Assembly (NCBI GenBank): GCA_032622095.1
Contig: CP136065.1
Span: 42,631,503-42,695,502 of the forward strand
Source of the DNA: Siphonodentalium dalli
Lineage: Eukaryota; Mollusca; Scaphopoda; Gadilida; Siphonodentaliidae
Direction: 5' to 3'
Length of the DNA stretch: 64,000 nt
In this document: positions 46,547 through 57,941 of the stretch, in pieces
Position numbering within the stretch: the stretch's first letter is position 1
How the letters are laid out: each line of letters begins with the position of its first letter
Notes under the pieces: model-generated
Databases searched by the model: none
Told to the model about the DNA's origin: nothing
What the model saw: only the letters and a program-made list of their open reading frames with translations
Position numbers and translations under genes: made by a program

Positions 46547-49120
46547 GTACCGAACCTACACACCACACCAAACCTATACGGTCATCATGTACAAGAACAG
46601 CACCTACTCATCCACACCCAAACCTCTCCGGTCATCATATCCAGGTATCACACCTATACCCATCCACTCCCATATCACTCCGGTCATCTTGTCCAGGTAC
46701 TGCACCTACCGACCCACACCCAAACCTATCCGGTCATCATATCCAGGTATCACACCTATACCCATCCACTCCCATATCACTCCGGTCATCTTGTCCAGGT
46801 ACTGCACCTACCGACCCACACCCAAACCTATCCGGTCATCATATCCAGGTATCACACCTATACCCATCCACTCCCATATCACTCCGGTCATCTTGTCCAG
46901 GTACTGCACCTACCGACCCACACCCAAACCTATCCGGTCATCATATCCAGGTATCACACCTATACCCATCCACTCCCATATCACTCCGGTCATCTTGTCC
47001 AGGTACTGCACCTACCGACCCACACCCAAACCTATCCGGTCATCATATCCAGGTATCACACCTATACCCATCCACTCCCATATCACTCCGGTCATCTTGT
47101 CCAGGTACTGCACCTACCGACCCACACCCAAACCTATCCGGTCATCATATCCAGGTATCACACCTATACCCATCCACTCCCATATCACTCCGGTCATCTT
47201 GTCCAGGTACTGCACCTACCGACCCACACCCAAACCTATCCGGTCATCATATCCAGGTATCACACCTATACCCATCCACTCCCATATCACTCCGGTCATC
47301 TTGTCCAGGTACTGCACCTACCGACCCACACCCAAACCTATCCGGTCATCATATCCAGGTATCACACCTATACCCATCCACTCCCATATCACTCCGGTCA
47401 TCTTGTCCAGGTACTGCACCTACCGACCCACACCCAAACCTCTCCGGTCATCATGTCAAGGTACCTCATCCATACCCGTCCACAATCAAACCGCTTCGGT
47501 CATCGTGTCCAGGTAACGCACCTATACCATACACACCAAAACATCTCCGGTCATCATATCTAGGTACCACACCTACTCATCCACACCCAAACCTCTCCGG
47601 CACCTATACCCATCCACACCCAAACCTCTCCGGTCATCATATCCAGGTATCATACCTATACCCATCCACTCCCATATCACTCCGGTCATCTTGTCCAGGT
47701 ACTGCAACTACCGACCCACATCCAAACCTCTCCGGTCATCATGTCAAGGTACCTCATCCATACCCGTCCACAATCAAACCGCTTCGGTCATCGTATCCAG
47801 GTAACGCACCTATACCATACACACCAAAACATCTCCGGTCATCATATCTAGGTACCACACCTACTCATCCACACCCAAACCTCTCCGGCACCTATACCCA
47901 TCCACACCCAAACCTCTCCGGTCATCATATCCAGGTATCATACCTATACCCATCCACTCCCATATCACTCCGGTCATCTTGTCCAGGTACTGCAACTACC
48001 GACCCACATCCAAACCTCTCCGGTCATCATGTCAAGGTACCTCATCCATACCCGTCCACAATCAAACCGCTTCGGTCATCGTGTCCAGGTAACGCACCTA
48101 TACCATACACACCAAAACATCTCCGGTCATCATATCTAGGTACCACACCTACTCATCCACACCCAAACCTCTCCGGCACATATACCCATCCACACCCAAA
48201 CCTATCCGGTCATCATATCCAGGTATCACACCTATACCCATCCACTCCCATATCACTCCGGTCATCTTGTCCAGGTACTGCACCTACCGACCCACACCCA
48301 AACCTCTCCGGTCATCATATCCAGGTATCACACCTATACCCATCCACTCCCATATCACTCCGGTCATCTTGTCCAGGTACTGCACCTACCGACCCACATC
48401 CAAACCTCTCCGGTCATCATGTCAAGGTACCTCACCCATACCCGTCCACAATCAAACCGCTTCGGTCATCTTGTCCAGGTACTGCACCTACCGACCCACA
48501 TCCAAACCTCTCCGGTCATCATGTCAAGGTACCTCATCCATACCCGTCCACAATCAAACCGCTTCGGTCATCATGTCCAGGTAACGCACCTATACCATAC
48601 ACACCAAAACATCTCCGGTCATCATATCTAGGTACCACACCTACTCGTCCAAACCCAAACCTCTCCGGCACCTATACCCATCCACACCCAAACCTCTCCG
48701 GTGCCTATACCTATTCAAAACCAAACCTCTCCGGCCATCATGTTTCAGGTACCGCATATTATCATCCACACCCAAACCTCTACGGTCATCATGTCCAGGT
48801 ACCACACCTACTCGTCCACATCTAAACCTCTCCGGTCATCGTGTCCAGGTACCACGCCTATACCCATCCATACCCAAACAACTTCGGTCATCATGTCCAG
48901 GTACCGCACCTACTCGTCCACACCCAAACCTCTCCGGCACCTATACCCGTCCACACCAAACATCTCCGGCACATATACCTATTCACAACCAAACCTCTCC
49001 GGCCATCATGTCCAGGTACCGCACCTATACCCAGCCATGCCCAACCCTCTCCGGTCATCATGTCCAGGTACCGCACCTATACTCATCCACACCCAGTCCT
49101 CTTCGACCGACAGTATCGTC
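46528..49120 (+). repeat. donor-bearing minisatellite after exon A3, ~50 monomers
   Basis: It begins like the A2 array and extends about 950 bp past the duplicated segment, with 102-bp dimers, TCATCATGTCAAGGTACC variants and short CTCTCCGGCACCTATACC units. Donor-like CCAGGTA words recur throughout. Confidence 0.95.
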
Positions 49121-49134
49121 CGCCTCGCTGTCTA

Positions 49135-49426
49135 AATAGCAATGTTCTATGATATATGTAGAATACATCGCGGATGGATATGAATGCATATTAATTATTT
49201 AATTTCCACTGAACAGCAAATATAGCCTCACGGCAAATATATGACCTCCATAACATACATTTTAAATAAAGAAATAGGCTTCACAACGTCAGTGCGACTT
49301 TTACATGTTCACTTCCCATTTAAAAGCTATGTTTCCCTGATTCCACTGACGTAGTGCAAGTTCATGCTGAACAGAGTGAACAACCAAACCGAGATAGTCA
49401 ATTGCTTAAATACTCCGTATCCAGGT
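49135..49426 (+). pseudogene. decayed TSP1 B-type copy with internal deletion
   Basis: The sequence aligns with the intron before B1/B2 (TGAATGCATATTAATTATTT, CCACTGACGTAGT, CATGCTGAACAGAGTG). At 49379 it jumps straight into the last third of a B exon (AACCAAACCGAGATAGTCAA, encoding NQTEIVNCLNTPYPG). The acceptor and the first two thirds of the exon are gone, and the penultimate-type Cys codon TGT has become TAT. The donor CCAG/GTAATG remains. It is a third, broken member of the A-B-A-B-A-B series and cannot encode a TSP1 domain. Confidence 0.8.
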
Positions 49427-49602
49427 AATGTGTAAACGATTGACCCCAAATAAATCATTAAAATGGCTAAAAATGCCCTATCCGATTTGACACAAAATCT
49501 GATTATATGTTCTAAACCAATTTTCCGATTACTATTTAAAAGAAAACTGAAGAAAAAAAACCTTTAAATAAATTATTATCATTCATGTAGCACATCCACG
49601 TT

Positions 49603-49688
49603 CGCCCTGCACCAAAGGATGGAGGGAATTATTGTCATGGTGCCCAAAGTGAGATGGTCAAGTGGTGCTTGAATATTCCGTGTCCAAG
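49603..49688 (+). pseudogene. 3' half of another TSP1 exon
   Basis: In one frame it reads RPAPKDGGNYCHGAQSEM and VKWCLNIPCPSG, the C-terminal half of a B-like TSP1 repeat (PAPxxGGxYC, two final Cys). The 5' half and acceptor are absent, and the donor is changed from CCAG/GTA to CCAAGTGGA. It probably decayed after duplication. Confidence 0.72.
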
Positions 49689-50239
49689 TGGAATATTGAC
49701 TCCAAATCAATCATTATAAGTATATTGTGGAGCGCAAACCACCAGGTGGCTTTAAGGGTCAGATGCACGTTTCGCCAATATGTCCTGGTATTTCTAAATG
49801 GATTTTCTCAAAATCTGTCTGGAATGTATTTGTGAAATTTGGTACAAGCGATTATTGTATAGAGTGTTTAAGAACAATCGAATAATCAGTTATTATAAAC
49901 TCCTTTACTCTACTTTTATGGCATGGAAAATATTTAAAATTTCACCGTTTTCAGGTACCAAAACTTCTGTAAATTAGATTTGTTGCAAAGTGCAGTCCAT
50001 ATATCCGTGATATCATATCTGAAGATCACGAGAGGAGACTTAATTTTTCTTGATTCATGAAATGTTATGATTATTTTCACTTAGAAAGACAACTACCCAC
50101 AAATAATTTTCTATATTTGAATATTTTCATGTCATTCATGTTCAATGAAAAATTGAGCCGAGATGAGTTCTGGGTCATGGATTCATAACCAAGTTAAAGC
50201 TGACCACCATATCTCTTAACACTGTGGTCTAATTTCCAG

Positions 50240-50331
50240 TTGATCGTGCACTGCTTGAGTGGACACACTACATATCAACATTTGTTTTCATTGGGCTGGA
50301 ATATTTGCGACTGCTTTATACTTCATTATAA
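50240..50331 (+). CDS. doubtful terminal exon of TSP1 gene
   Basis: The acceptor TAATTTCCAG is followed in phase 1 by VDRALLEWTHYISTFVFIGL and EYLRLLYTSL, then a stop. The start (VDRALLEWT) recalls the VDGSWSEWT start of exon B, and the rest is hydrophobic, so it could be a short membrane-anchor exon or a decayed TSP1 5' half. A different frame over the same DNA (50259-50492) also encodes a hydrophobic stretch. Neither is proven. Confidence 0.22.
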
Positions 50332-50769
50332 TATATGGGGGTATGACAATATATGATGCAATTAAAAATATAACTCCACATAATGATACAAATGAAGCCT
50401 CCTCTTATGGAACCAAGACAATAAACTGTTTGGTGATTGGAATGTTGTGTGAAACTATTAATTATTCTAGCAGTTCTTGGCACTCATGTTGACAACAAAG
50501 AAAATAATATTTTCAACCTCTCAAGTGTATTAATATCCATTGTTGTTATCACCTCTTAATACTTGCTCAGATTCTGCAAACAATGAAGATGATGATATCT
50601 GAGTATCAAGATGTATCGCCTGATAGATCCAGAGCAATACTTTGTTGAATATCTCTAGCCATATTCGGCTGTATTTATGCAAAACGTGCTTCTCCATCTT
50701 AATATTAGTGATCATTATATGACACTATATATAGAGCGAGATACATGGTATAAATTTCAAAAACTGTGT

Positions 50770-51274
50770 TTGTAATTGTAACTAATGCTGTTGAAACCTA
50801 AGAGTTGAAAGAAAATTTTGGCTTTCGGGAAAACTTTCTTGATTCGCGACACACTGTTCGAAATCTTTGTTCCTAGCTTTTTCTGAATATCCGGGAGGGA
50901 GTTGCCCTATTTAATTGATTCCATCCCTTCTTTGATGTCAATGAAACCGATATTAATTGGGATCTGTTCCAAGGTTTTACTCGTATTGTGCGTTGCAAAA
51001 TTTATGACATTATTGAGTGAAAAGTCTGAGAAAATTTCCAAATCCACATTAAGGTGTAGCGAGTCAACTAATTTTCTAATGGTGCCATCCGACAAAGTAA
51101 GAGATTTTTTGCTAATAGAGAGTTTGGCACTGTTTGCATAAAACTTAGCTGCCAATTAAACTGCGGGAGGTATTTTACTAGCAATTGATGCAAAAGGTCA
51201 GGATGCGTTCGGAGATTTGCTATTTGTTTCGCCTTTGGAAGAGGAGATTTCCTCTTGAGGACACCCTTGCTCAT
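50770..51274 (-). pseudogene. unrecognised decayed ORF
   Basis: On the minus strand, MSKGVLKRKSPLPKAKQIAN (from 51274), then after a frame change KLSISKKSLTLSDGTIRKLV and VDLEIFSDFSLNNVINFATH, then past one stop NSLPDIQKKLGTKISNSVSR. Together this is about 165 codons with one frameshift and one TAG. The composition is protein-like (Lys-rich N-terminus, amphipathic helices). It is probably a processed or transposon-borne coding remnant. I do not recognise the family. Confidence 0.5.
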
Positions 51275-51289
51275 AGTCTCTCAGGTATA

Positions 51290-51530
51290 TATAGTAAACA
51301 TATAGACCTCACAAAAATACACTCCAGACTTGCATATACACCTCACACATGACAATTAGCTACTCGCTGTATATGCATAAACCACATTCGTGATCATAGT
51401 CACTACTTGTATACCATTAATTTTGTCATACTGTCATTCCCTGTATACATATTGGCCACGCCATGACCATATAGTTACCAAAGATATACCTCAATATACA
51501 ATACAGGTGTAAACACACATATACACACAA

Positions 51531-51580
<50 letters not shown>

Positions 51581-51990
51581 CCATACAATTACCACTCCCT
51601 ATTTATTCATACACCACATCGATTGCCATAAGCAAACACATGTATACATATACACCCACACATGACAATGCAGCCACTCTATGTACACGTGTACATCCCA
51701 CACATGACAATACAGTCACTACATATATAAATAAACAACATACATATGGAGAATGTAGCTACTCTCATTATACCCATAAACCACTTCAATGACCATGCAG
51801 CCACTCCCTGTATACATATTCACATCACACGTGACCATAAGCTACTCCGTATATACCTACCCCACCATGGACACACCATCCAAGGCCATATAGTCACACA
51901 TTGTCTTAATATTCACATCAGGCATGCATACAATGACTTCATGTATACCTACTTACCTCACCGATGACCGTACAATAAAGATACATACAC
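51290..51990 (+). repeat. degenerate CAC(A)CATGAC(A/C)AT-rich minisatellite
   Basis: Loosely spaced units contain CACACATGACAAT or CACCATGACCAT, then A(G/C)TCACT and TGTATACATAT, 45-60 bp apart with many changes. Confidence 0.55.
51528..51580 (+). repeat. (CA)n(TA)n microsatellite
   Basis: A run of CA repeats passes directly into a run of TA repeats. Confidence 0.95.
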
Positions 51991-52850
51991 ACTGTATTAA
52001 GTTGATCAATGTTGATGGTAATTGGCCATAATAGCCACATAATACGACCCCTCTCAGTTCCTTTTCAACGTTCTGCCCATTTCCGTTCAAAAACAAAAAA
52101 AGTTTTCGGCAAAATCCATACTGCATCCCTTAAAATAAATTTGTCATGTACTGGGATAACCAGAATAGAACATGTAGTTGATTAAGTAGCATGTTTAATA
52201 ACCAAGTGAGTCACAATCTGCTACCTTTTCGGAACAGCAGAGAATAATGGTCGGAATTATGTGACAAATCAAATGTTTACAAATTTGGTTGCCATTTTGC
52301 AAGCCATCTTGAGAAATTTGGTCTAAAACACCCCAGTTTGACGCATTTAACACACATAAACACCTTTGATGCGAAAGATAGTTCTATCTTACTTTAAAAA
52401 ATGGTTCAAATCCGAACAGTGAAATTTTTGCCGATTTTTTTGTGATAGAAAAAATTGAATACATCTGGTAATTTCAGTGGTTAAAATAGTAACAATTAAA
52501 CAAGTTGCATCAGGGTTGTTAGCATTCGATGCATATAAGACACAATAGTCAATTGCGTACATCAACCACAACTTGTAAGCGGTTGCGACAATATTTACCA
52601 TTTTCCATATTTTAGCCGCCATGTTGAGCCAAAGTGATACTTTTGGTATAATTGAGTAGGAATATCCATAAGAAATAGAATGCATCACTTACATTGCACA
52701 GTTCTCATTTCTTAATGAAATATGACTAGAATCCCAATGGTGATATTTGTGTGAAATGTTATACCGCATTCTGTAAAATCAATTTTTGGAGTGATCGGAA
52801 GGGGTGGGGACCCCATGAATGGCATATTTCATTTCTCCAATGGTCAGTAA
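51991..52850. other. no recognisable gene
   Basis: AT-rich. The minus ORF 52389-52688 has no recognised domain. Confidence 0.4.
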
Positions 52851-52857
52851 CATGCTC

Positions 52858-52990
52858 GAAGCGAGAGACTCCCGAGGCGAGAGATGTTTAGGTAAGAAAC
52901 TCGTGCGCTAACGCGCACTCGTTTCTTACCGACGTCTCTCGCGCGCTAACGCGCACTCGTTTCTAACCGACGTCTCTCGCCTCTCGTGAA
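52858..52990. repeat. GC-rich hairpin cluster
   Basis: GGTAAGAAACTCGTGCGC, TAA, CGCGCACTCGTTTCTTACC form a near-perfect stem. CGACGTCTCTCGC and CGCGCTAACGCGCACTCGTT then repeat once more, and GCGAGAGACTCCCGAGGCGAGAGA pairs with TCTCTCGCCTCTCG at the right edge. It is a compact palindromic island in AT-rich DNA. Confidence 0.75.
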
Positions 52991-53089
52991 TTATTTAACG
53001 TAATTCTCGGAACCAATTGATTACTCTCTATATATACATTATTTACAAAAGAGTTGTCATTATATACATTCTCCTCGTCAACATCATCA

Positions 53090-53231
53090 ACGTCATTATA
53101 TTTGTCATCACCATCGTCAGCATCATCAACATCATCATCGTCGTTGTCGTCGTCGTAATCATCTCCATCATCATGATCATCATCGTCATCATCGTTATCA
53201 TCATCGTGATCGTAATCATCATCATCATCGT

Positions 53232-53262
<31 letters not shown>

Positions 53263-53455
53263 GTAATCATCATCATTATCATCCATCACCGTAATCATGA
53301 TCATCGTAATCATCATCATCTTCATCGTAATAATCATCATCGTAATCATCATCATCGTAATTATCTTCATCATCATCATCGTAATCATCATCATCGTAAT
53401 CATCATCATCATCATCGTAATTATCTTCATCATCATCATCATCATCATCGTAATC

Positions 53456-53494
<39 letters not shown>

Positions 53495-53660
53495 GTAATC
53501 ATCATCATCGTAATCATCATCATCATCGTAATTATCTTCATCATCGTAATCATCATCGTAATCATCATCATCGTTTTTCATCATCGTAATCATTATTATC
53601 GTCAACATGGGCATCGCCTTCATCATCATTGCCATCATCATCATAGTTATCTTCATCGTC
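53090..53660 (+). repeat. (ATC)n / (CATCAT CGT AAT) trinucleotide tract
   Basis: Nearly pure ATC-type trinucleotides interrupted by CGTAAT. The poly-Asp, poly-Met and poly-Ile ORFs here on both strands are artefacts of the repeat. Confidence 0.97.
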
Positions 53661-53779
53661 ATATCTCTCGTCCTACTTACCCATATAAAAATGTACCTGG
53701 GTAAATCCACCCAGGTTTTTTGGGCCGAAACCCAGGTAAAAATATATCTACCAAGACATCCACCAACCATCAAGACCCC

Positions 53780-54535
53780 GCGAAACCTGGGTTTTACCAT
53801 GATTTACCCACCTGAAACTGGATAAAAACCCTGGTATGGGTAAACCTGGGTGTAATTACCCAGGTGACCACACCCAGGTGTACCCTACCTGGGTGTTTCC
53901 CACCCAGGTCTACCCTGGTGTTTCCTACCTGGGTGTTTCCCCACCCAGGTGTACCATGGTGTTATTTACCCAGGTGTACCCTGGTGTTTCCTACCTGGGT
54001 GTTTCCCATCCAGGTTACCTTGGTGTTATTCACCCAGGTGTACCCTGGTGTTTCCTACCTGGGTGTTTCCCACCCAGGTGTACCTTGGTGTTATTCACCC
54101 AGGTGTACCCTGGTGTTTCCTACCTGGGTGTTTCCCACCCAGGTGTACCTTGGTGTTATTCACCCAGGTGTACCCTGGTGTTTCCTACCTGGGTGTTCCC
54201 CACCCAGGTGTACCTTGATGTTTCCAACCCAGGTATACCTTGGTGTTTTTTTTTTACGCCGGTGTACCTTGGTGTTTTCTTACCCAGGTGGATTTCCCAT
54301 TGAGATGCACCTGGGTTAGAAAACCCCAAGGTACACCCAGGTAAGGAAACACCAAGGTACACCTGGGCAGGAAAACACCAAGGTACACCTGGGTAAGAAA
54401 ACACCAAGGTACACCTGGGTAAGAAAACACCAAGGTACACCTGGGTAAGAAAACACCAAGGTACACATGGGTAGGAAACACCAAGGAACACCTGGGTGAA
54501 TAACACCAAGGTACACCTGGGTGGGGATACCAAAG
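53780..54535. repeat. inverted ACCCAGGTGTACC minisatellite
   Basis: From about 53850 to 54290, units CACCCAGGTGTACC(C/T)TGG and GTGTTTCCTACCTGGGTG repeat with a 65-bp higher-order period (54071, 54136). From about 54310 to 54530 the array is in reverse orientation (CACCAAGGTACACCTGGGTA plus AGAAAA, ~33 bp). The centre of inversion is near 54300. The ~220-bp right arm can pair with the left arm. ORFs on both strands here are by-products. Confidence 0.95.
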
Positions 54536-54539
54536 TGAA

Positions 54540-56117
54540 ATGATGAGGATGGCAATGAAGTAGATTTTGATGGGATGCAGGGGTATTGTTATCAATGGAG
54601 TTGTTTTAGTATAATAGAACATTAAGGAAACTGATTGTGCAGCAATACAAGTTTATTCAAGGACAACAAACTAACTAAAGATAAAATACATGTATAGAAA
54701 CACATGTAATATATAAATATATAAACTCATTAAACTGCATGGGTTAAAACTTACTGACAACAAGAGTTGGGTTAAAATTTTGATTAAAAAACACTTGCAA
54801 AGTCCCTCTTCATACATGTATATGGTATGTTAGGCAAGTTACATGTACATGTAGTTGCAATGTATACTAGTACCGGTACATGACATACCGGTGGACACAA
54901 AAATCATTATTTTAGTTCCAATGTCATTTACCAGAATACATGTACATGTTGTACCTTGCAACTACATCTACAGTGAGGTAGTTTAGTCTCATTTAAACTT
55001 TCTAAATGGGTTTCTCCCTTTGAATGACATAAACTAATGTGAGTATACACATGAGCTGTGGTGTGAAATACACACCAAAAAATTATTTCTTAGTCTGAGG
55101 ACATGTTTCCTGTCATTATCTTACTGCTTACAAATATAGATTTGTAATAATGTGCTGTAATGCTCCAGAAATAGTAATATTTTGTCCTGGTTCATAAGAA
55201 CATATTATTTCTTAGTGTTAGAAGGACATGTTGTCTGATATTATTTGACTCATAAACCCCCAAATGTACATGTAAACAGAACATTCGGGAAAGAGACACA
55301 CCATCTTTATCCTGTTTTATATCAGTACTAAGTAGCAATATTGATCAGATAGCAAAATATGCTATAAATAGATTTCAGATGGTAGAGATTAAACAATCAC
55401 ATTAATTGCACCAACTCGAAACAGTTAACATACCCTGTAGAATACAGACTATGATCAAGGAGGGTGTCACACACACCCCCACCCCGCTTTGGTATGTGAT
55501 ATTCAAGCCATTTTCAGGTGGTATGCTATATACATGTACATACCCAATGTTATCTGGTACTAGGATTTCACACGGCAATATAACCGGCATTCACGATTCA
55601 GCAAAAAGGCTAGTATGCAGATATAATAGCAGAAAATTATATAAATTTTGAGTATTTTCCAGCTTAAACAGACCCAAGTGATATATTTTTATCTAATTCA
55701 GTCTAATGGCTCTTGATATGTTGATGTTTTGGATACTATTTCAGCAAATGTGAGAAAAAGTGGCTTCTTTGGGGCATCAGCTTGTCTGAAAAATATATCA
55801 AGGTCCCCTAAATCCGATACTACATTTCAGAACAATCCAACCAGTGTCCCATGAAATGGTGGATAATAAACTATCATACCAAATTTGATTCAGATTTGAT
55901 CACACAAACTAAAATTATGATGCGGAAACCAGAAATTAACACGATTCTAAGTCGAAAAAGGGCCATAACTCTCGCAAAAATGAGCGGAGCACACCTATAT
56001 TCGAACTTGACCTGTATTTTGGTATGATAAACTTACATACCACATTTGGTTCAGATATGATCACACAAACTGAAGTTATCATCCGGAAACCTACAATTTT
56101 CAAAGTTTAAATGTCTA
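54540..56117. other. no recognisable gene; ACATGT-rich
   Basis: TACATGTACATGTA-like words occur at 54839, 54943 and 55531. TTTATTCAAGG at 54652 contains a reverse AATAAA, which might mark the 3' end of a minus-strand gene, but no exon is seen. Confidence 0.4.
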
Positions 56118-56120
56118 TTA

Positions 56121-56508
56121 GGCGACACCAATTTTTAAGTCTGGTTTACGAACATGTGGGCTGATGTGGGGAGAAAAAAAGTAGATGCAGCAGGGGAAAA
56201 AAATAAAAATAAAAAAAATTGTCCCCCCCCAATTTATATCAAGTAAATCTTGAAATTTTACATAAATTTTACAAAAATTGTGAGAAAAAAACTTTTCGAA
56301 TGAAATTCTGAACCAAACAAGACATTTCTTGTCATGAAATACATGAAAATATGGATATGCAAATGATCATAAGCAGAACCGGATGCGACAGCACATGAAA
56401 ATCAGTACGCGTGTAAAAAAATTTGGGACAAAAAATAAAAAAAAAAATTCATGAAATGGAAAAAAAGTTGTAGGTGTTCGTAAACCGGACTTAAAAATTG
56501 GTGTCGCC
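56121..56508 (+). mobile_element. PIF/Harbinger-like MITE, copy 1
   Basis: The ends GGCGACACCAATTTTTAAGT and ACTTAAAAATTGGTGTCGCC, extended by C(T/C)GGTTTACGA, are inverted repeats of about 31 bp. TTA lies outside both ends (56118-56120 and 56509-56511). 388 bp, no ORF. A second copy in opposite orientation is at 63348-63734. Confidence 0.85.
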
Positions 56509-56542
56509 TTATGTGTATATAACTCATATAGCTAACTATTAA

Positions 56543-57345
56543 AGGTGCTCAATCAGATTCGATGGTCCCCATATAATTAGATTCCAACAACAACATTTTT
56601 TTTAGAAATGCTGCTTCAGTAATATCAGAATCGATTAATTGCCCAAAAATAATGCTAACCACTGTCAACTACATGTATAGTATAAAATCGCCTGATACGT
56701 TATATTTATCAACATGCTGTTCGACGAAGTTTGACCTTATTATCAACACAAAGCCTCTTCATTTTAGAGTTATCCATCTTCATCCGCAATTTGGTCTGAG
56801 ACCGTCGGCTCGTCAAATTTTTCTGGGCCACTATTAAGTATCAATGGTGATAAATATAAAATTTTCAAAAATTTGATATCTAATAACTCTGAGCTTTGAT
56901 ACATGTAGGTGGGTCCCTCGACTTGATTAAAATATTTTTACCCCCCCCGATTCCATATACATGTATATGTAAATAGCAAATGAGGGGCACTTAATCGGAT
57001 TATGCATCTTTAAACTGTATTTGAATTTAAAGATCAATTTTTGAAATATACTATTTTTCACGATCAAGAATTAATAGTGGCCCACGGTCTCGGACCAAAT
57101 TTCAGATGAAGATGGATAACTCTAAAATCAAGAGGCTTTCTGTTGATAATAAGGCCAAATTTTGTAGAACAACATGTTGATAAATAACATATGTCAGGCA
57201 ATTGTATACTTTAGTTGACAGTGGTTAGCATTATTTTAGGGCAATTAATCAATTCTGATAACGTAACTGAAGCAGCCTTTCTAAATACAAATGTATGATG
57301 TTGGAATCTGATTATATGGGTATCATCGAACCGGATTGAGTACCT
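56543..57345. mobile_element. TTAA-flanked 803-bp foldback element
   Basis: The left end AGGTGCTCAATCAG and right end CCGGATTGAGTACCT are preceded and followed by TTAA (56539-56542 and 57346-57349). The two halves are inverted copies over about 400 bp each (TAATGCTAACCACTGTCAAC, GAGTTATCCATCTTCATC and their complements), with an AT-rich centre near 56950. Same family as 23155-23587. No transposase. Confidence 0.83.
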
Positions 57346-57349
57346 TTAA

Positions 57350-57940
57350 AATGAACTGTATCCAGTATAAACATGTTAAACCTGATAATTAATTAGAGCA
57401 TGCAGTCCCTGTTGACATGCGGTATCCGCTGGTAATCTTACCACAGTAATATGTGTTAACTGTGATAACCAAGTTAATTGTTTTTACCACAAAAATTCTG
57501 AATTCTATCTAGACATTTTGAAACAATAAAAAAAAATTCTGGTGTGATTACAATGTCAACTTTAAAACAAAATTCATATAAACATCGCATGAAAAATACA
57601 GCCTAACTGCAAATGTGAGGTGGACCACATTCTGCGACGGTATAACTGACTGCGGTTGATCGCATGAACACGCCTGAATACTGCAGTAATACCCGAGTAA
57701 TATAAGGCGAGTTGATTAATTAAAGCATAGCTGTAATTTTACATGTATGTTCTATACACTTTGTTGGGAAAGAGAATATAGCTGTGCGACAATGTTAATC
57801 CTGATGAGCTAAGTTAGAAATTTTTCAATCGAAACCTCATAAAAAAAAATTTAAATTCAGTTCTCAATTTTCGAACACTTCTAGGAAATTGTTCAAAAAT
57901 ATTGTTAAAAGATGCCCATTCGATTTGACACTGTAAATAT
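57350..57940. other. no recognisable gene
   Basis: AT-rich spacer between two elements. Confidence 0.4.
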
Positions 57941-57941
57941 A

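Larger units (their letters stand above)
44400..48158 (+). repeat. tandem segmental duplication, copy 2 (3,759 bp)
   Basis: Second copy of 40641-44399, carrying exon B2, the 39-bp satellite, exon A3 and the first part of the A3 minisatellite. Even fast-changing satellites keep the same unit numbers, so the event is very recent or an assembly artefact. Confidence 0.95.

Noticed and set aside
42619-48825. ORFs of 692 and 815 codons as genes of their own
   Set aside because: They are TSP1 exons A2 and A3 reading past their donors into a minisatellite. All three frames are open there because the unit lacks stops, so length alone is no evidence.
52963-53800. Long poly-Asp/poly-Met/poly-Ile ORFs
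   Set aside because: They translate a simple ATC trinucleotide tract on both strands.
53836-54622. Overlapping ORFs of 120-155 codons on both strands
   Set aside because: They are by-products of the inverted ACCCAGGTGTACC minisatellite.
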